From Candidatus Aminicenantes bacterium UBA4085 (GTDB lineage Bacteria > Acidobacteriota > Aminicenantia > Aminicenantales > UBA4085), in contig DFYJ01000008.1 of assembly GCA_002383325.1 (NCBI GenBank), positions 1 through 9,454 on the forward strand: DNA of 9,454 nucleotides. The letters run 5' to 3'. The position numbers were made by a program, and so were the translations under genes. Under the pieces are notes generated by a model. It had not been told where the DNA came from and made no database searches. It saw only the letters and a list, made by a program, of their open reading frames with translations. Below are positions 1-6,319 of this stretch, one piece after another (the stretch's first letter is position 1; each line of letters starts with the position of its first letter).

Positions 1-308
1 AGACCATGACGGTCGGGGCGGAGGCGGGCGGGCCGGGATTGGACTTGCGGTCCGTCCTCAAGAAGCTGGCCGGGCGCGGCATCGCCTCGGTCATGATCGA
101 GGGGGGCGGACGCCTGGCCACATCCATCCTCGAGAGCGGCCTGGCCGACCGCGGCCTGTTCGTCTATGCGCCGCGGCTGATCGGCGGACACGACGCGGTC
201 TCGGTTTGCGGCGGCCGCGGCCCGGCCGGCCTGGACGGGGCGCTCCGGCTGAAGGGCGCCCGGACTTTCCGACTCGAGGCCGACCTGGCGGTGGAAGGAG
301 CGCTCTGA
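1..308 (+). CDS. ribD: RibD C-terminal end (reductase domain of bifunctional riboflavin biosynthesis protein), 5' partial
   Basis: Only about the last 100 residues of the gene lie in the window; it enters from the left edge and ends at the TGA at 306-308. The translation contains VMIEGGGRLATSILESGLAD followed by a PRLIGG motif. These are typical of the C-terminal 5-amino-6-(5-phosphoribosylamino)uracil reductase domain of RibD, a DHFR-like fold in which the Glu-Gly-Gly-Gly loop contacts NADPH. In the family this domain reduces the deaminated pyrimidine intermediate of riboflavin synthesis in the cytoplasm. The deaminase half would lie upstream and is not seen. The stop overlaps the start of ribE by one base (TGATG), so the two are translationally coupled. 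A stand-alone reductase cannot be excluded from this fragment, but the position just before ribE and ribBA favours RibD. Confidence 0.87.
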   Translation, partial: TMTVGAEAGGPGLDLRSVLKKLAGRGIASVMIEGGGRLATSILESGLADRGLFVYAPRLIGGHDAVSVCGGRGPAGLDGALRLKGARTFRLEADLAVEGAL

Positions 309-937
309 TGTTCACCGGAATCATCCAGAACCAGGGCCGCTTCGGCGGCTTCCGCGAGGGCCGCACGGTCCTGGCCGTCGAGGCCTCGATCCCGGAGAGC
401 CGGCTCGCCCCCGGCGGCAGCATCGCCGTGGACGGGGTCTGCCTGACTCTCACCCGGAGGGACGGCGGGAATCTTATCTTCGACCTGTCGCAGGAGACCC
501 TGGCCCGCACGACTCTGGGGGGGCTGCGCCCCGGGGCGCGGCTCAACTTGGAGCTGCCGCTAACCCTGGCCGATCCGCTGGGCGGGCGCCTGGTCTCGGG
601 CCACATCGACTTCACCGCCAAGACCCTTCGATCAACACCCAAGCACCCGGGCCTGCGCCTGGCTTTCGCCCTGCCGGCGGCCCAGCGCAAGTACTTCATC
701 CCCAAGGGCTCGGTCGCGGTCAACGGAGTCAGCCTGACCGTGGCCGCGCTCGGCCCGTCCTCCTTCGAGGTCGAGCTCATCCCGGCCACGCTGGACAAGT
801 CCAACCTGTCGTCCCTGCGGGCCGGCGACCCGGTCAACGTCGAATGTGACATGATCGGAAAGTATGTATATAATCAGCGGCTAGGCCGGTCCGAGGCCGG
901 ATCGATTCACGGACCGCGCCGGGGAGATACCCGCTGA
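308..937 (+). CDS. ribE: Riboflavin synthase, alpha subunit
   Basis: This 209-residue protein makes riboflavin by dismutation of two molecules of 6,7-dimethyl-8-ribityllumazine, the last step of the pathway. It shows the internal duplication expected of the family, two lumazine-binding barrels. Barrel 1 begins MFTGIIQNQG and contains GGSIAVDGVCLTLT near residues 37-49. Barrel 2 begins near LVSGHIDF (residues 95-102) and contains KGSVAVNGVSLTV near 133-145. The end of barrel 2 has GDPVNVECDMIGKYV (173-187), also a family hallmark. Length is normal. The ATG at 308 is chosen because MFTGII is the canonical N-terminus and AAGGAG at 295-300 sits 7 bases upstream; the open frame continues further upstream only through the ribD coding region. 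It overlaps ribD by one base and ribBA by one base (TGATGA at 935-940). The last ~20 residues after the KYV motif are polar and non-conserved-looking. Confidence 0.95.
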   Translation: MFTGIIQNQGRFGGFREGRTVLAVEASIPESRLAPGGSIAVDGVCLTLTRRDGGNLIFDLSQETLARTTLGGLRPGARLNLELPLTLADPLGGRLVSGHIDFTAKTLRSTPKHPGLRLAFALPAAQRKYFIPKGSVAVNGVSLTVAALGPSSFEVELIPATLDKSNLSSLRAGDPVNVECDMIGKYVYNQRLGRSEAGSIHGPRRGDTR

Positions 938-2154
938 TGACCCAGACCCGCCGCACAGCCACGGTCGAGGAGGCTGTCGCGGCCGTCCGCGACGGCCGCA
1001 TGATCATCATCGTCGACGACGAGGACAGGGAGAACGAGGGCGACCTGATGGTGGCTGCCGACAAGGCCACCCCCGAAGCCGTCAACTTCATGGCCCGCTT
1101 CGGCCGCGGCCTGATCTGCCTGCCGCTGACCCGCGAGCGGCTCGAGGAGCTGCAGCTCCCGCTGATGGTCCAGGACAATACGGCCCGCTTCCAGACCGCC
1201 TTCACCGTGACCATTGACGCCAAAGCCGGCGTCAGCACGGGCATCTCGGCGGCCGACCGGGCCCGGACCATCCAGGCCGCCGTCGAGCCGGCTACACGGC
1301 CGGAGGACCTGGCCCGCCCCGGGCACATCCTGCCCCTGCAGGCCAAGGAAGGCGGCGTCCTGGCCCGGGCCGGCCAGACCGAGGCCTCGATCGACGTGGC
1401 CCGCATGGCCGGCCTCCGCCCGGCCGGGGTCATCTGCGAGATCATGAACGAGGACGGCAGCATGGCCCGCATGCCGGAGCTGGAGCGCATCAGCGCCGAG
1501 CACGGCCTGCCGATCCTGACCATCGCCGACCTGATCCAGTACCGGATGCGGCACGAGTGCCTGGTCCGCAAGATCGACGAGGCGGACATGCCCACGGCCT
1601 TCGGCCACTTCCGGATCGCCGTCTTCGAGGACCAGATCCGGGGCGAGCATCACGTGGCCCTGATCAAGGGGGACATCGATCCCGAGACGCCGCTCCTGGT
1701 CCGGGCCCATTCGCAATGCCTGACCGGCGACGCCTTCGGCTCCAGCCGCTGCGACTGCGGCGACCAGCTCCACCGGGCCATGGAGATGATCGACAAGGAA
1801 GGCCGCGGGGTCATCCTCTACATCCTCAATCACGAGGGCCGCGGCATCGGCCTGACCAACAAGATCCGGGCCTACGCCATGCAGGACACGGGCGCCGACA
1901 CGGTCGAGGCCAACACCCGGCTGGGCTTCAAGCCCGACCAGCGGGACTACGGCATCGGGGCCCAGGTCCTGGTCGCCCTGGGCGTGCGCAAGCTCCGCCT
2001 CATCACCAACAACCCGCGCAAGTTCATCGGCCTGACCGGCTACGGCCTGGAGATCGTCGAGCGGGTGCCGTTGGAGATACCGCCCAACGAAGCCAACAGC
2101 CGCTACCTCAAGACCAAGAAGGAAAAGATGGGCCACATCCTGGAGACCGTCTAG
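937..2154 (+). CDS. ribBA: RibBA: fused 3,4-dihydroxy-2-butanone-4-phosphate synthase / GTP cyclohydrolase II
   Basis: This 405-residue fusion supplies both precursors of riboflavin: the RibB half makes the four-carbon unit from ribulose 5-phosphate, and the RibA half opens GTP. RibB covers about residues 1-205, with the acidic metal loop DDEDRENEGDL (27-37), TAFTVTID (88-94) and RPGH (H130). RibA covers about 210-400, with the zinc cysteines C261, C272 and C274 in CLTGDAFGSSRCDCG, then HEGRGIG (299-305), the D334/R336 pair matching the catalytic Asp-x-Arg of the E. coli enzyme, and TNNPRK (357-362). Length matches other RibBA fusions. One oddity: the motif usually written GHTEA, whose His (E. 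coli RibB H153) binds metal, reads GQTEA here (Q147). The RibA half looks fully intact. GGGGAG at 921-926 lies 10 bases before the ATG. The gene is coupled to ribE by TGATGA. Confidence 0.96.
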   Translation: MTQTRRTATVEEAVAAVRDGRMIIIVDDEDRENEGDLMVAADKATPEAVNFMARFGRGLICLPLTRERLEELQLPLMVQDNTARFQTAFTVTIDAKAGVSTGISAADRARTIQAAVEPATRPEDLARPGHILPLQAKEGGVLARAGQTEASIDVARMAGLRPAGVICEIMNEDGSMARMPELERISAEHGLPILTIADLIQYRMRHECLVRKIDEADMPTAFGHFRIAVFEDQIRGEHHVALIKGDIDPETPLLVRAHSQCLTGDAFGSSRCDCGDQLHRAMEMIDKEGRGVILYILNHEGRGIGLTNKIRAYAMQDTGADTVEANTRLGFKPDQRDYGIGAQVLVALGVRKLRLITNNPRKFIGLTGYGLEIVERVPLEIPPNEANSRYLKTKKEKMGHILETV

Positions 2155-2157
2155 GCC

Positions 2158-2742
2158 GTGGTCAAGTTCCTGCGGCGGCAGCCCGGCGGGGATTCGGACG
2201 CGCCCGATCCCCTGCTGGCCGAGCTGGCCTTCCCCCGGCCGCTGGATCCGGAGACCGATCCGCGCCAATTGGCCCGAGAGATCGCCCGCAAGCTGGCCAT
2301 CATCCAGAGCCGCTCCAAGAAGATTCGTTTGCTGCAGGCGGCCGCCGAGTCGGACGCCGCCTGGTCCACCCCGCTGCTGGTCGAGCTGCTTGTCGATCCG
2401 GCCGAAGAAGTCCGCGACATCATCGTCCGCGAGCTCATCCTCCGCGAGGACTGTCCCCTGGACGATCTCTGCGAGCGGCTGAACCGGCCGCCCTGGTACT
2501 CCAAGAGCGCGGCCCTGCGCATCCTGGCGGCCAAGCGGAAGCGCTCCACCGCCCGGGCGGTGCGGGCCGTGGTCCAGGACCCCAACGCCGACGTGCGCCG
2601 CTCGGCCGCCCTGGCCCTGGGCGAGATCGGCGGAGCCGAGGCGCGGACCCTCCTGGTCCAGCTGTCCAAGGACAAGAGCCCCTATGTCCGGGCCGCGGCG
2701 GTGGCCGGGCTCGAAAAAATCTGCGAGTTCAAGTTTCTTTAA
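2158..2742 (+). CDS. HEAT-repeat protein of unknown function
   Basis: This 194-residue protein starts at GTG three bases after the ribBA stop, so it is probably the last gene of the riboflavin operon. From about residue 70 it is built of short paired helices typical of HEAT / PBS-lyase-like repeats: roughly 70-97 (LLVELLVDPAEEVRDIIVRE), 102-126, 132-158 (VVQDPNADVRRSAALALGEI) and 162-190 (SPYVRAAAVAGLEKI). Residues 1-60 are charged and mostly helical, without a signal peptide or membrane segment. Such repeats bind proteins or serve as scaffolds; no catalytic motif is seen and no substrate can be named. A ribosome-binding site before the GTG is weak (GGAG at 2142-2145, 12 bases away), so translation may depend on coupling to ribBA. 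Its last 14 bases overlap, tail to tail, the end of the minus-strand radical SAM gene. ribH, the gene often found here, is absent. Confidence 0.8.
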   Translation: MVKFLRRQPGGDSDAPDPLLAELAFPRPLDPETDPRQLAREIARKLAIIQSRSKKIRLLQAAAESDAAWSTPLLVELLVDPAEEVRDIIVRELILREDCPLDDLCERLNRPPWYSKSAALRILAAKRKRSTARAVRAVVQDPNADVRRSAALALGEIGGAEARTLLVQLSKDKSPYVRAAAVAGLEKICEFKFL

Positions 2743-3838
2743 GACCTGCTCGGGCGTAGGCGGAGCGGCAGAAGGCGGGGACGGGACGATCCATCTCGCC
2801 AGTCTCCAGGTCGCCCCGGGCCGGACACCAGAAGCACAGCCCGATGACGGAGCAGGCGGCGCAGCCCTCCAGGAACTCCGGGCGGTTGGAGACTGCCGTC
2901 CGGACGCGGTCCCGGATGCGGGCCAAAGCCTCCGCCAGCGGCTCGGCCTTCAAATCGGCCTCGAACTCCGGACGGCGCAGGGCATCGCACGGCCGCAGGG
3001 TCCCATCGTGGCCGAGGGCGGAATGATCCATTCCGGCGCCGCAGCGGAAGAGCTTCGGCTCGAGGCGCGGCTTGTCGCCCACGCCGTAGCGGCGGCAGAA
3101 GTCGTTCAGGGCCGCGAAGCGCTCCGGATCGGCCCGCTCCAGCGCCGCGGCTTCCTCGGCCGAAATCCGCTCGGACTCGATCAGGGCGTTGCGGCCGGGA
3201 TCGCGGTCCGTCCGCATGTGGAGGGAGGCGTCATAGCGGAAGTCCGACCCCGGCCGGGCCTTGGCGAAGCGGGCGATCTCCCCCATCTCCTCGAGGTTGG
3301 AGCGCAGAACCATGGCCTTCAAGCGGACCGGGAGGCCGGCCGACTCCAGCCGCTCCAGGCCGCGACGGAAGGCGCGGAAGGAGCCCTTGGCCCTGGTCAC
3401 CCGCTCGTAGACCTCTTCGCTCGCGCCGTAGACCGTGACTTCGACGTCCCGGGGCGGGAAGGCCTTGAACAGACGGATGTGGCGCTTCTCCACCAGGCAG
3501 GCATTGGTGAAGACGGAGACCAGAAAGCCGCGGCGCTTCAGGCTTAGATAAATCTCCTCGAAATCCTCGCGCAGCAGCGGCTCGCCGCCGGTGAGGAGGA
3601 CCCACAGGGCTCCCAGATCCGCCGCCTGCGCGGCGATGCGGTCGAGGACCGGAGCAGGGATTTCCCTGGCCCGCGCCGCGGCGTCCCCCGCCGGCAAGTT
3701 GACGTAGCAGTGGCGGCAGTCGTTGTTGCAGCGGGCCGTGGCCTCGAACTCGAAGGAGAAGATCCCGCCCGCGGCCCGGACCTTGTCCCAGGCCGGATGC
3801 CGGTCCAGCGGCATGCTCCGGACCGGCGCCTCAGGCAT
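2729..3838 (-). CDS. Radical SAM/SPASM protein B (putative peptide or protein maturase)
   Basis: This 369-residue enzyme has the radical SAM [4Fe-4S] motif CNNDCRHC (C37, C41, C44) followed by the SAM-binding GGEPLLR (84-90). The C-terminal region has a SPASM-type cysteine set for auxiliary iron-sulfur clusters: C266, C284, C326, C329, C335, C338 and C357, including GTLRPC and CAACSVIGLCFWC. Family members use a 5'-deoxyadenosyl radical to modify peptides or enzymes (PqqE, AlbA and anSME are examples); the reaction here cannot be told from sequence. The ATG at 3838 is supported by GGGAGG seven bases upstream. It is the last gene of the operon and overlaps the peptidase gene by 8 bases. Its cysteine spacing matches radical SAM protein A in the same operon almost exactly, so the two are probably paralogues. 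The 3' end overlaps the convergent HEAT-repeat gene. Confidence 0.92.
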   Translation of the reverse strand: MPEAPVRSMPLDRHPAWDKVRAAGGIFSFEFEATARCNNDCRHCYVNLPAGDAAARAREIPAPVLDRIAAQAADLGALWVLLTGGEPLLREDFEEIYLSLKRRGFLVSVFTNACLVEKRHIRLFKAFPPRDVEVTVYGASEEVYERVTRAKGSFRAFRRGLERLESAGLPVRLKAMVLRSNLEEMGEIARFAKARPGSDFRYDASLHMRTDRDPGRNALIESERISAEEAAALERADPERFAALNDFCRRYGVGDKPRLEPKLFRCGAGMDHSALGHDGTLRPCDALRRPEFEADLKAEPLAEALARIRDRVRTAVSNRPEFLEGCAACSVIGLCFWCPARGDLETGEMDRPVPAFCRSAYARAGLKET

Positions 3839-4346
3839 CCGTCCGCCTCCCGGTGAACAATCGCTTGATCCACCAGCGGACGGCCAGGAGAGCCTTGTAA
3901 GCGCCGGCCCGGCTCAATCCCGCAGCCAGCCGCTTTCCGCCGCGGCCGCCGAAGCGGACGGAGCGGCCGCGCCGCTCCACGGCCAGGACGAGCCCGATGA
4001 TGCCTTCGGCGGCGACCGGCGGATCGAAGCGGGCGGCCTTGTCTCCCTTGAAGCGGAAGACGCCGTCGTCAACCGAGAGCAGGCGATGGACGAGAAGGGG
4101 CCCTTCCGGGCGGGTGATGAAGGCGGCTACGTCGCCTCTTTCAAAGGGCCGCCCCGGCGGGCCGACCAGGATGATGTCGCCGTCCCGAAGGTTCGGCAGC
4201 ATGCTCGAACCGCTGACGCGGAAGCGGACCGGACGGCCGGCCGCCAGGATCGCGCGGGCCAATCCGGCCAGGCCGGGCGATCCGACCCGGAGGATGCCGT
4301 CCGGAGGACCGCCGGCGGAACCCAGGTCAGTCGGGCTTGCGGACAA
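3831..4346 (-). CDS. Small S24/S26-type serine peptidase, Ser-His variety, without an obvious membrane anchor
   Basis: This 171-residue protein has the core motifs of signal-peptidase-like (S26) and LexA-like (S24) serine peptidases: SGSSMLP (S45-P51, probable nucleophile S48), the acidic GDIILV (56-61), RGDVAAF (70-76), LLVHRLL (84-90) with H87 where Lys-type enzymes carry Lys, and KGDKAARFDP (100-109), which resembles box E. The Ser-His arrangement is that of ER/archaeal-type and SipW-like signal peptidases. Those usually have an N-terminal transmembrane helix; residues 1-43 here hold none that is convincing, so the protein may be cytoplasmic or loosely membrane-bound through the basic-aromatic tail (ALLAVRWWIKRLF). 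The start is TTG at 4346, supported by GGAGGAG five bases upstream inside the pqqD-like gene; no other start codon is seen in the early frame. It overlaps the PqqD gene by 20 bases. Within this cassette it could cut a leader from a modified peptide; this is inference. Confidence 0.8.
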   Translation of the reverse strand: MSASPTDLGSAGGPPDGILRVGSPGLAGLARAILAAGRPVRFRVSGSSMLPNLRDGDIILVGPPGRPFERGDVAAFITRPEGPLLVHRLLSVDDGVFRFKGDKAARFDPPVAAEGIIGLVLAVERRGRSVRFGGRGGKRLAAGLSRAGAYKALLAVRWWIKRLFTGRRTDA

Positions 4347-4632
4347 CGATTCTCCTCCGCAGGAGCTCCTCGATCAAACCGGCCGCGTCCCTCTCCAGCA
4401 CGCCGGGCTCGGCCTCGAACTCGACGGCCAAGTCGGCCGCGACCGCGCGCAGGCTCCGGCCGTCAAGGCGGGACCAGACGGCCCGGCCGGTCTCGTTCAG
4501 GGAGTACAGCTCGCCCTCCAGGTCGCCGAGGCCGGCCGCAAGGGGGACGATGACCAGCTCGTCCCCGATGGTCCTGGCGACCACTTCCGAGGACGGGACA
4601 TAGGCGGCGTCAAGATCAGCTTTTTCGGACAT
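4327..4632 (-). CDS. PqqD-family peptide-binding protein (RiPP recognition element)
   Basis: This 101-residue protein fits the PqqD family in length and pattern: an N-terminal strand region (VVARTIGDELVIVPL, 17-31), the signature LYSLNETGRAVWSRLDG (42-58), then helices with AVAADLAVEF (63-72) and a C-terminal LIEELLRRRIVV (86-97). PqqD proteins adopt a small winged-helix fold that binds the leader part of a precursor peptide and presents it to a radical SAM/SPASM enzyme. Here the gene lies directly between such an enzyme and a peptidase, which supports that role. It has no catalytic motif of its own. The ATG at 4632 has GGAGG five bases upstream. It overlaps the upstream radical SAM gene by 17 bases and the downstream peptidase gene by 20 bases, suggesting fixed-ratio co-translation. 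The gene symbol pqqD is not given because nothing else of PQQ synthesis is present. Confidence 0.88.
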   Translation of the reverse strand: MSEKADLDAAYVPSSEVVARTIGDELVIVPLAAGLGDLEGELYSLNETGRAVWSRLDGRSLRAVAADLAVEFEAEPGVLERDAAGLIEELLRRRIVVRKPD

Positions 4633-5830
4633 GGGAACCTCCGGCGGCGGCGTCTACCCTCCGCCGCCAGTCTCGAACCAGCCAGGCTTTCTCGCCCCGC
4701 TTCAGCAGGCCCAAGGCCCGGGCCTGGACGTGGGACGTCCGGCAATGGTAGTCGACCGGCGCGTCGAGCCGGCCGTGTTCCAGCCACGAGGACGCGGGAC
4801 ACTGTTCGCAGAGAGCCTTGAGGAAGCAGCGGGCGCAGCGGGCCAGGTAGCCGGCATTCCGGGCTTTCTTTTGACGGACCTTGGGAACAAAGGAGGCCAG
4901 CGCTTCGGCCAGGCCGCCCGGGCCGAGGGCCGTGGTTGCATCGGGATGGCGGAGGCGAAGGCAGAGCTGGAAGCGTCCGTAGGCATCGATGCAGGCGGTC
5001 TCGGTCCCGGCCCCGCAGCCGAACAGTCCCGGGCCGGGCGGGCGGCATTGGGCCCGGCAGAAGGCCGTCATCTCATCGCGAAACCCGGCTTCCGCCGCCG
5101 CGAAGGCCGCCGCTTTCTCCGGCGTCGGGCGCAGGCCGGCCAGCCGGGCGTTGGCCGTCCGCGAGTCGCGGCGGGCCCGCAGGTCGGAGGGCCAAACGAA
5201 GGACGGCCGAGTGACGGCGCCGCCCGGGCGCGCCGCCTCCCGGCGCCGGAAAGCATCGATCTCGGGCTCGCTGGGGGGCAGGACGACCAACTTAGCGACA
5301 TATTTGACGCCGTACATATCGAGCAGCTTCAAGCCCCGGGCCACGGCATCGCCCGCGCCCGGGGTCCTGGTCGAGGCATCCGCCGCATCCCGGCTCAGGC
5401 CGTAAAGCGAGACCTCGACCGGATCGAGCGGCGGAAGGCTGCCGAGAAGCTCCGCCTTCCGGATCGTGATCAGGGAGGCGTTGGTGAAGAGCGAGACGCG
5501 CAGGCCGAGGCCGCGGGCCATCCGGTAGATCGCCTCGAAGTCCGGCCGCAGGAGCGGCTCGCCTCCCGTGAAGCGGACGGACAGAACGCCCAGCCCGGCG
5601 GCTTGGCGGAGGATCTCTTCAATCGTCTCCCGGCTCATCTCGGCGGCCCGGGCGGCGTCGTCGTCCGCCGGCCGGTTGATGGTGCAATGGAGGCAATTGA
5701 AATTGCAGCGCTCGGTCAGCTCGATATCGAGCCGGGGAAGGCGGCGCCCCGGTCCGCCCGGCAGGGACCAGGCGGCCAAGGAGACCGTCCGGACATACGG
5801 CGAGCGGGTCTCGGGCTTGGCCGGACTCAT
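4616..5830 (-). CDS. Radical SAM/SPASM protein A (putative peptide or protein maturase)
   Basis: This 404-residue enzyme has the radical SAM motif CNFNCLHC (C42, C46, C49), GGEPLLR (89-95) and a SPASM-type C-terminus: C272, C290 (GRFQLC), C332, C335, C341, C344 (CARCFLKALCEQC) and C363. Extra cysteines at 258, 262 and 280 might help bind an auxiliary cluster. The role should be radical-based modification of a peptide or protein delivered by the PqqD-like partner encoded next; the chemistry cannot be assigned. A longer reading to 6187 is possible in this frame, but it would run through dtd and its translation looks like out-of-frame GC-rich sequence. The ATG at 5828-5830, which overlaps the dtd stop (ATGA), is therefore chosen. 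No strong ribosome-binding site precedes it, so translational coupling to dtd is likely. Compared with protein B it has a slightly longer N-terminus and a basic C-terminal extension (about residues 364-404). Confidence 0.91.
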   Translation of the reverse strand: MSPAKPETRSPYVRTVSLAAWSLPGGPGRRLPRLDIELTERCNFNCLHCTINRPADDDAARAAEMSRETIEEILRQAAGLGVLSVRFTGGEPLLRPDFEAIYRMARGLGLRVSLFTNASLITIRKAELLGSLPPLDPVEVSLYGLSRDAADASTRTPGAGDAVARGLKLLDMYGVKYVAKLVVLPPSEPEIDAFRRREAARPGGAVTRPSFVWPSDLRARRDSRTANARLAGLRPTPEKAAAFAAAEAGFRDEMTAFCRAQCRPPGPGLFGCGAGTETACIDAYGRFQLCLRLRHPDATTALGPGGLAEALASFVPKVRQKKARNAGYLARCARCFLKALCEQCPASSWLEHGRLDAPVDYHCRTSHVQARALGLLKRGEKAWLVRDWRRRVDAAAGGSHVRKS

Positions 5831-6267
5831 CGCGAAGCCAGGATGAAGGTGACCGGGCCGTCGTTGAGGATGTGCACTTCCATCATGGCCTGGAAGACGC
5901 CCGTGGCCACGGTCAGGCCGCGGCCCCGCAGGCTTTCGATGAAGGACCGGAAAAGCTCCGCCGCCCGGGCCGGCTCCTCGGCGTTGTCGAAGCCCGGGCG
6001 CCGGCCCTTGTCGGTCGATCCGGCCAGGGTGAACTGGGACACGGCCAGGACCGCGCCGCCGGCCTCGGCCACGGACAGGTTCATCTTGCCCATCTCGTCG
6101 GGAAAGACCCGTAGCTCGGCCGATTTGCGGGCCAGCTTCTCGACGTCCTCCGCCGTGTCGCCCTTTTCGATCCCCACCAGAAGGCACAGGCCGCGTCCGA
6201 TGCGGCCGACCTCGACCCCGTCGACGCTGACGTGGGCCCGCCCGACCCTTTGGAGGACGATTTTCAT
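5827..6267 (-). CDS. dtd: D-aminoacyl-tRNA deacylase
   Basis: This 146-residue protein is a full-length DTD. It hydrolyses D-amino acids (and, in the family, mischarged glycine) from tRNA, a cytoplasmic proofreading step. Visible family features are the N-terminus MKIVLQRV, SQFTL (77-81) with TDKGRRPGF (85-93), TGVFQAMMEV (122-131) and NDGPVT (135-140). The last holds the Gly-Pro pair of the chiral-proofreading site. It is the first gene of the minus-strand operon, and its stop overlaps the start of radical SAM protein A (ATGA). No Shine-Dalgarno sequence precedes the ATG at 6267; a TATTAT hexamer lies 7 bases upstream, which would suit a leaderless transcript. The housekeeping role of DTD gives no clear functional link to the downstream cassette. 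Confidence 0.95.
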   Translation of the reverse strand: MKIVLQRVGRAHVSVDGVEVGRIGRGLCLLVGIEKGDTAEDVEKLARKSAELRVFPDEMGKMNLSVAEAGGAVLAVSQFTLAGSTDKGRRPGFDNAEEPARAAELFRSFIESLRGRGLTVATGVFQAMMEVHILNDGPVTFILASR

Positions 6268-6274
6268 GTCGTTG

Positions 6275-6280
6275 ATAATA
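6275..6280 (-). promoter_or_regulatory. Possible -10 element for the dtd operon (leaderless transcript)
   Basis: On the minus strand TATTAT ends seven bases before the dtd ATG, which would put the transcript start at or next to the start codon. No Shine-Dalgarno sequence is found before dtd, consistent with a leaderless mRNA. No good -35 box is seen at the proper distance (GCCTAA-like only), so the call is weak; another candidate -10 (TAGAAT at 6310-6315) would give a leader of about 40 bases. Confidence 0.3.
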
Positions 6281-6290
6281 AAGGAGCGCG

Positions 6291-6319
6291 TTGACTTTTA
6301 GGCAGGCTTATTCTATCAT
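6291..6319 (+). promoter_or_regulatory. Predicted sigma70-type promoter of rpsT
   Basis: TTGACT at 6291-6296 and TATCAT at 6314-6319 are separated by exactly 17 bases, a good match to the housekeeping -35/-10 consensus. The predicted start is near 6326, giving a leader of about 17 bases that contains the strong ribosome-binding site AAGGAG (6331-6336), six bases before the rpsT ATG. Ribosomal-protein genes commonly have promoters this good. Read from sequence alone. Confidence 0.65.

Noticed and set aside
907..2268. A 453-codon open frame on the minus strand opposite ribBA
   Set aside because: It is the antisense shadow of a clear ribBA gene in high-GC DNA; its translation is low-complexity, rich in Gly/Asp/Val/Leu, with no family motif.
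1557..2759. A 400-codon plus-strand frame overlapping ribBA and the HEAT gene
   Set aside because: Its translation is Arg/Pro/Gly-rich, typical of an out-of-frame reading of GC-rich coding DNA, and both underlying genes are convincing.
2729..5830. PQQ biosynthesis operon
   Set aside because: A PqqD-like protein and radical SAM proteins are present, but there is no PqqA precursor, PqqB or PqqC, and two radical SAM proteins plus a peptidase do not match that pathway.
5831..6187. N-terminal extension of radical SAM protein A up to 6187
   Set aside because: It would run through the dtd coding region in another frame and has Arg/Gly/Pro-rich low-complexity translation; the ATG overlapping the dtd stop gives a normal family length.
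4631..6301. A 556-codon plus-strand frame opposite radical SAM A and dtd
   Set aside because: Antisense shadow; the minus strand carries two genes with intact catalytic motifs.
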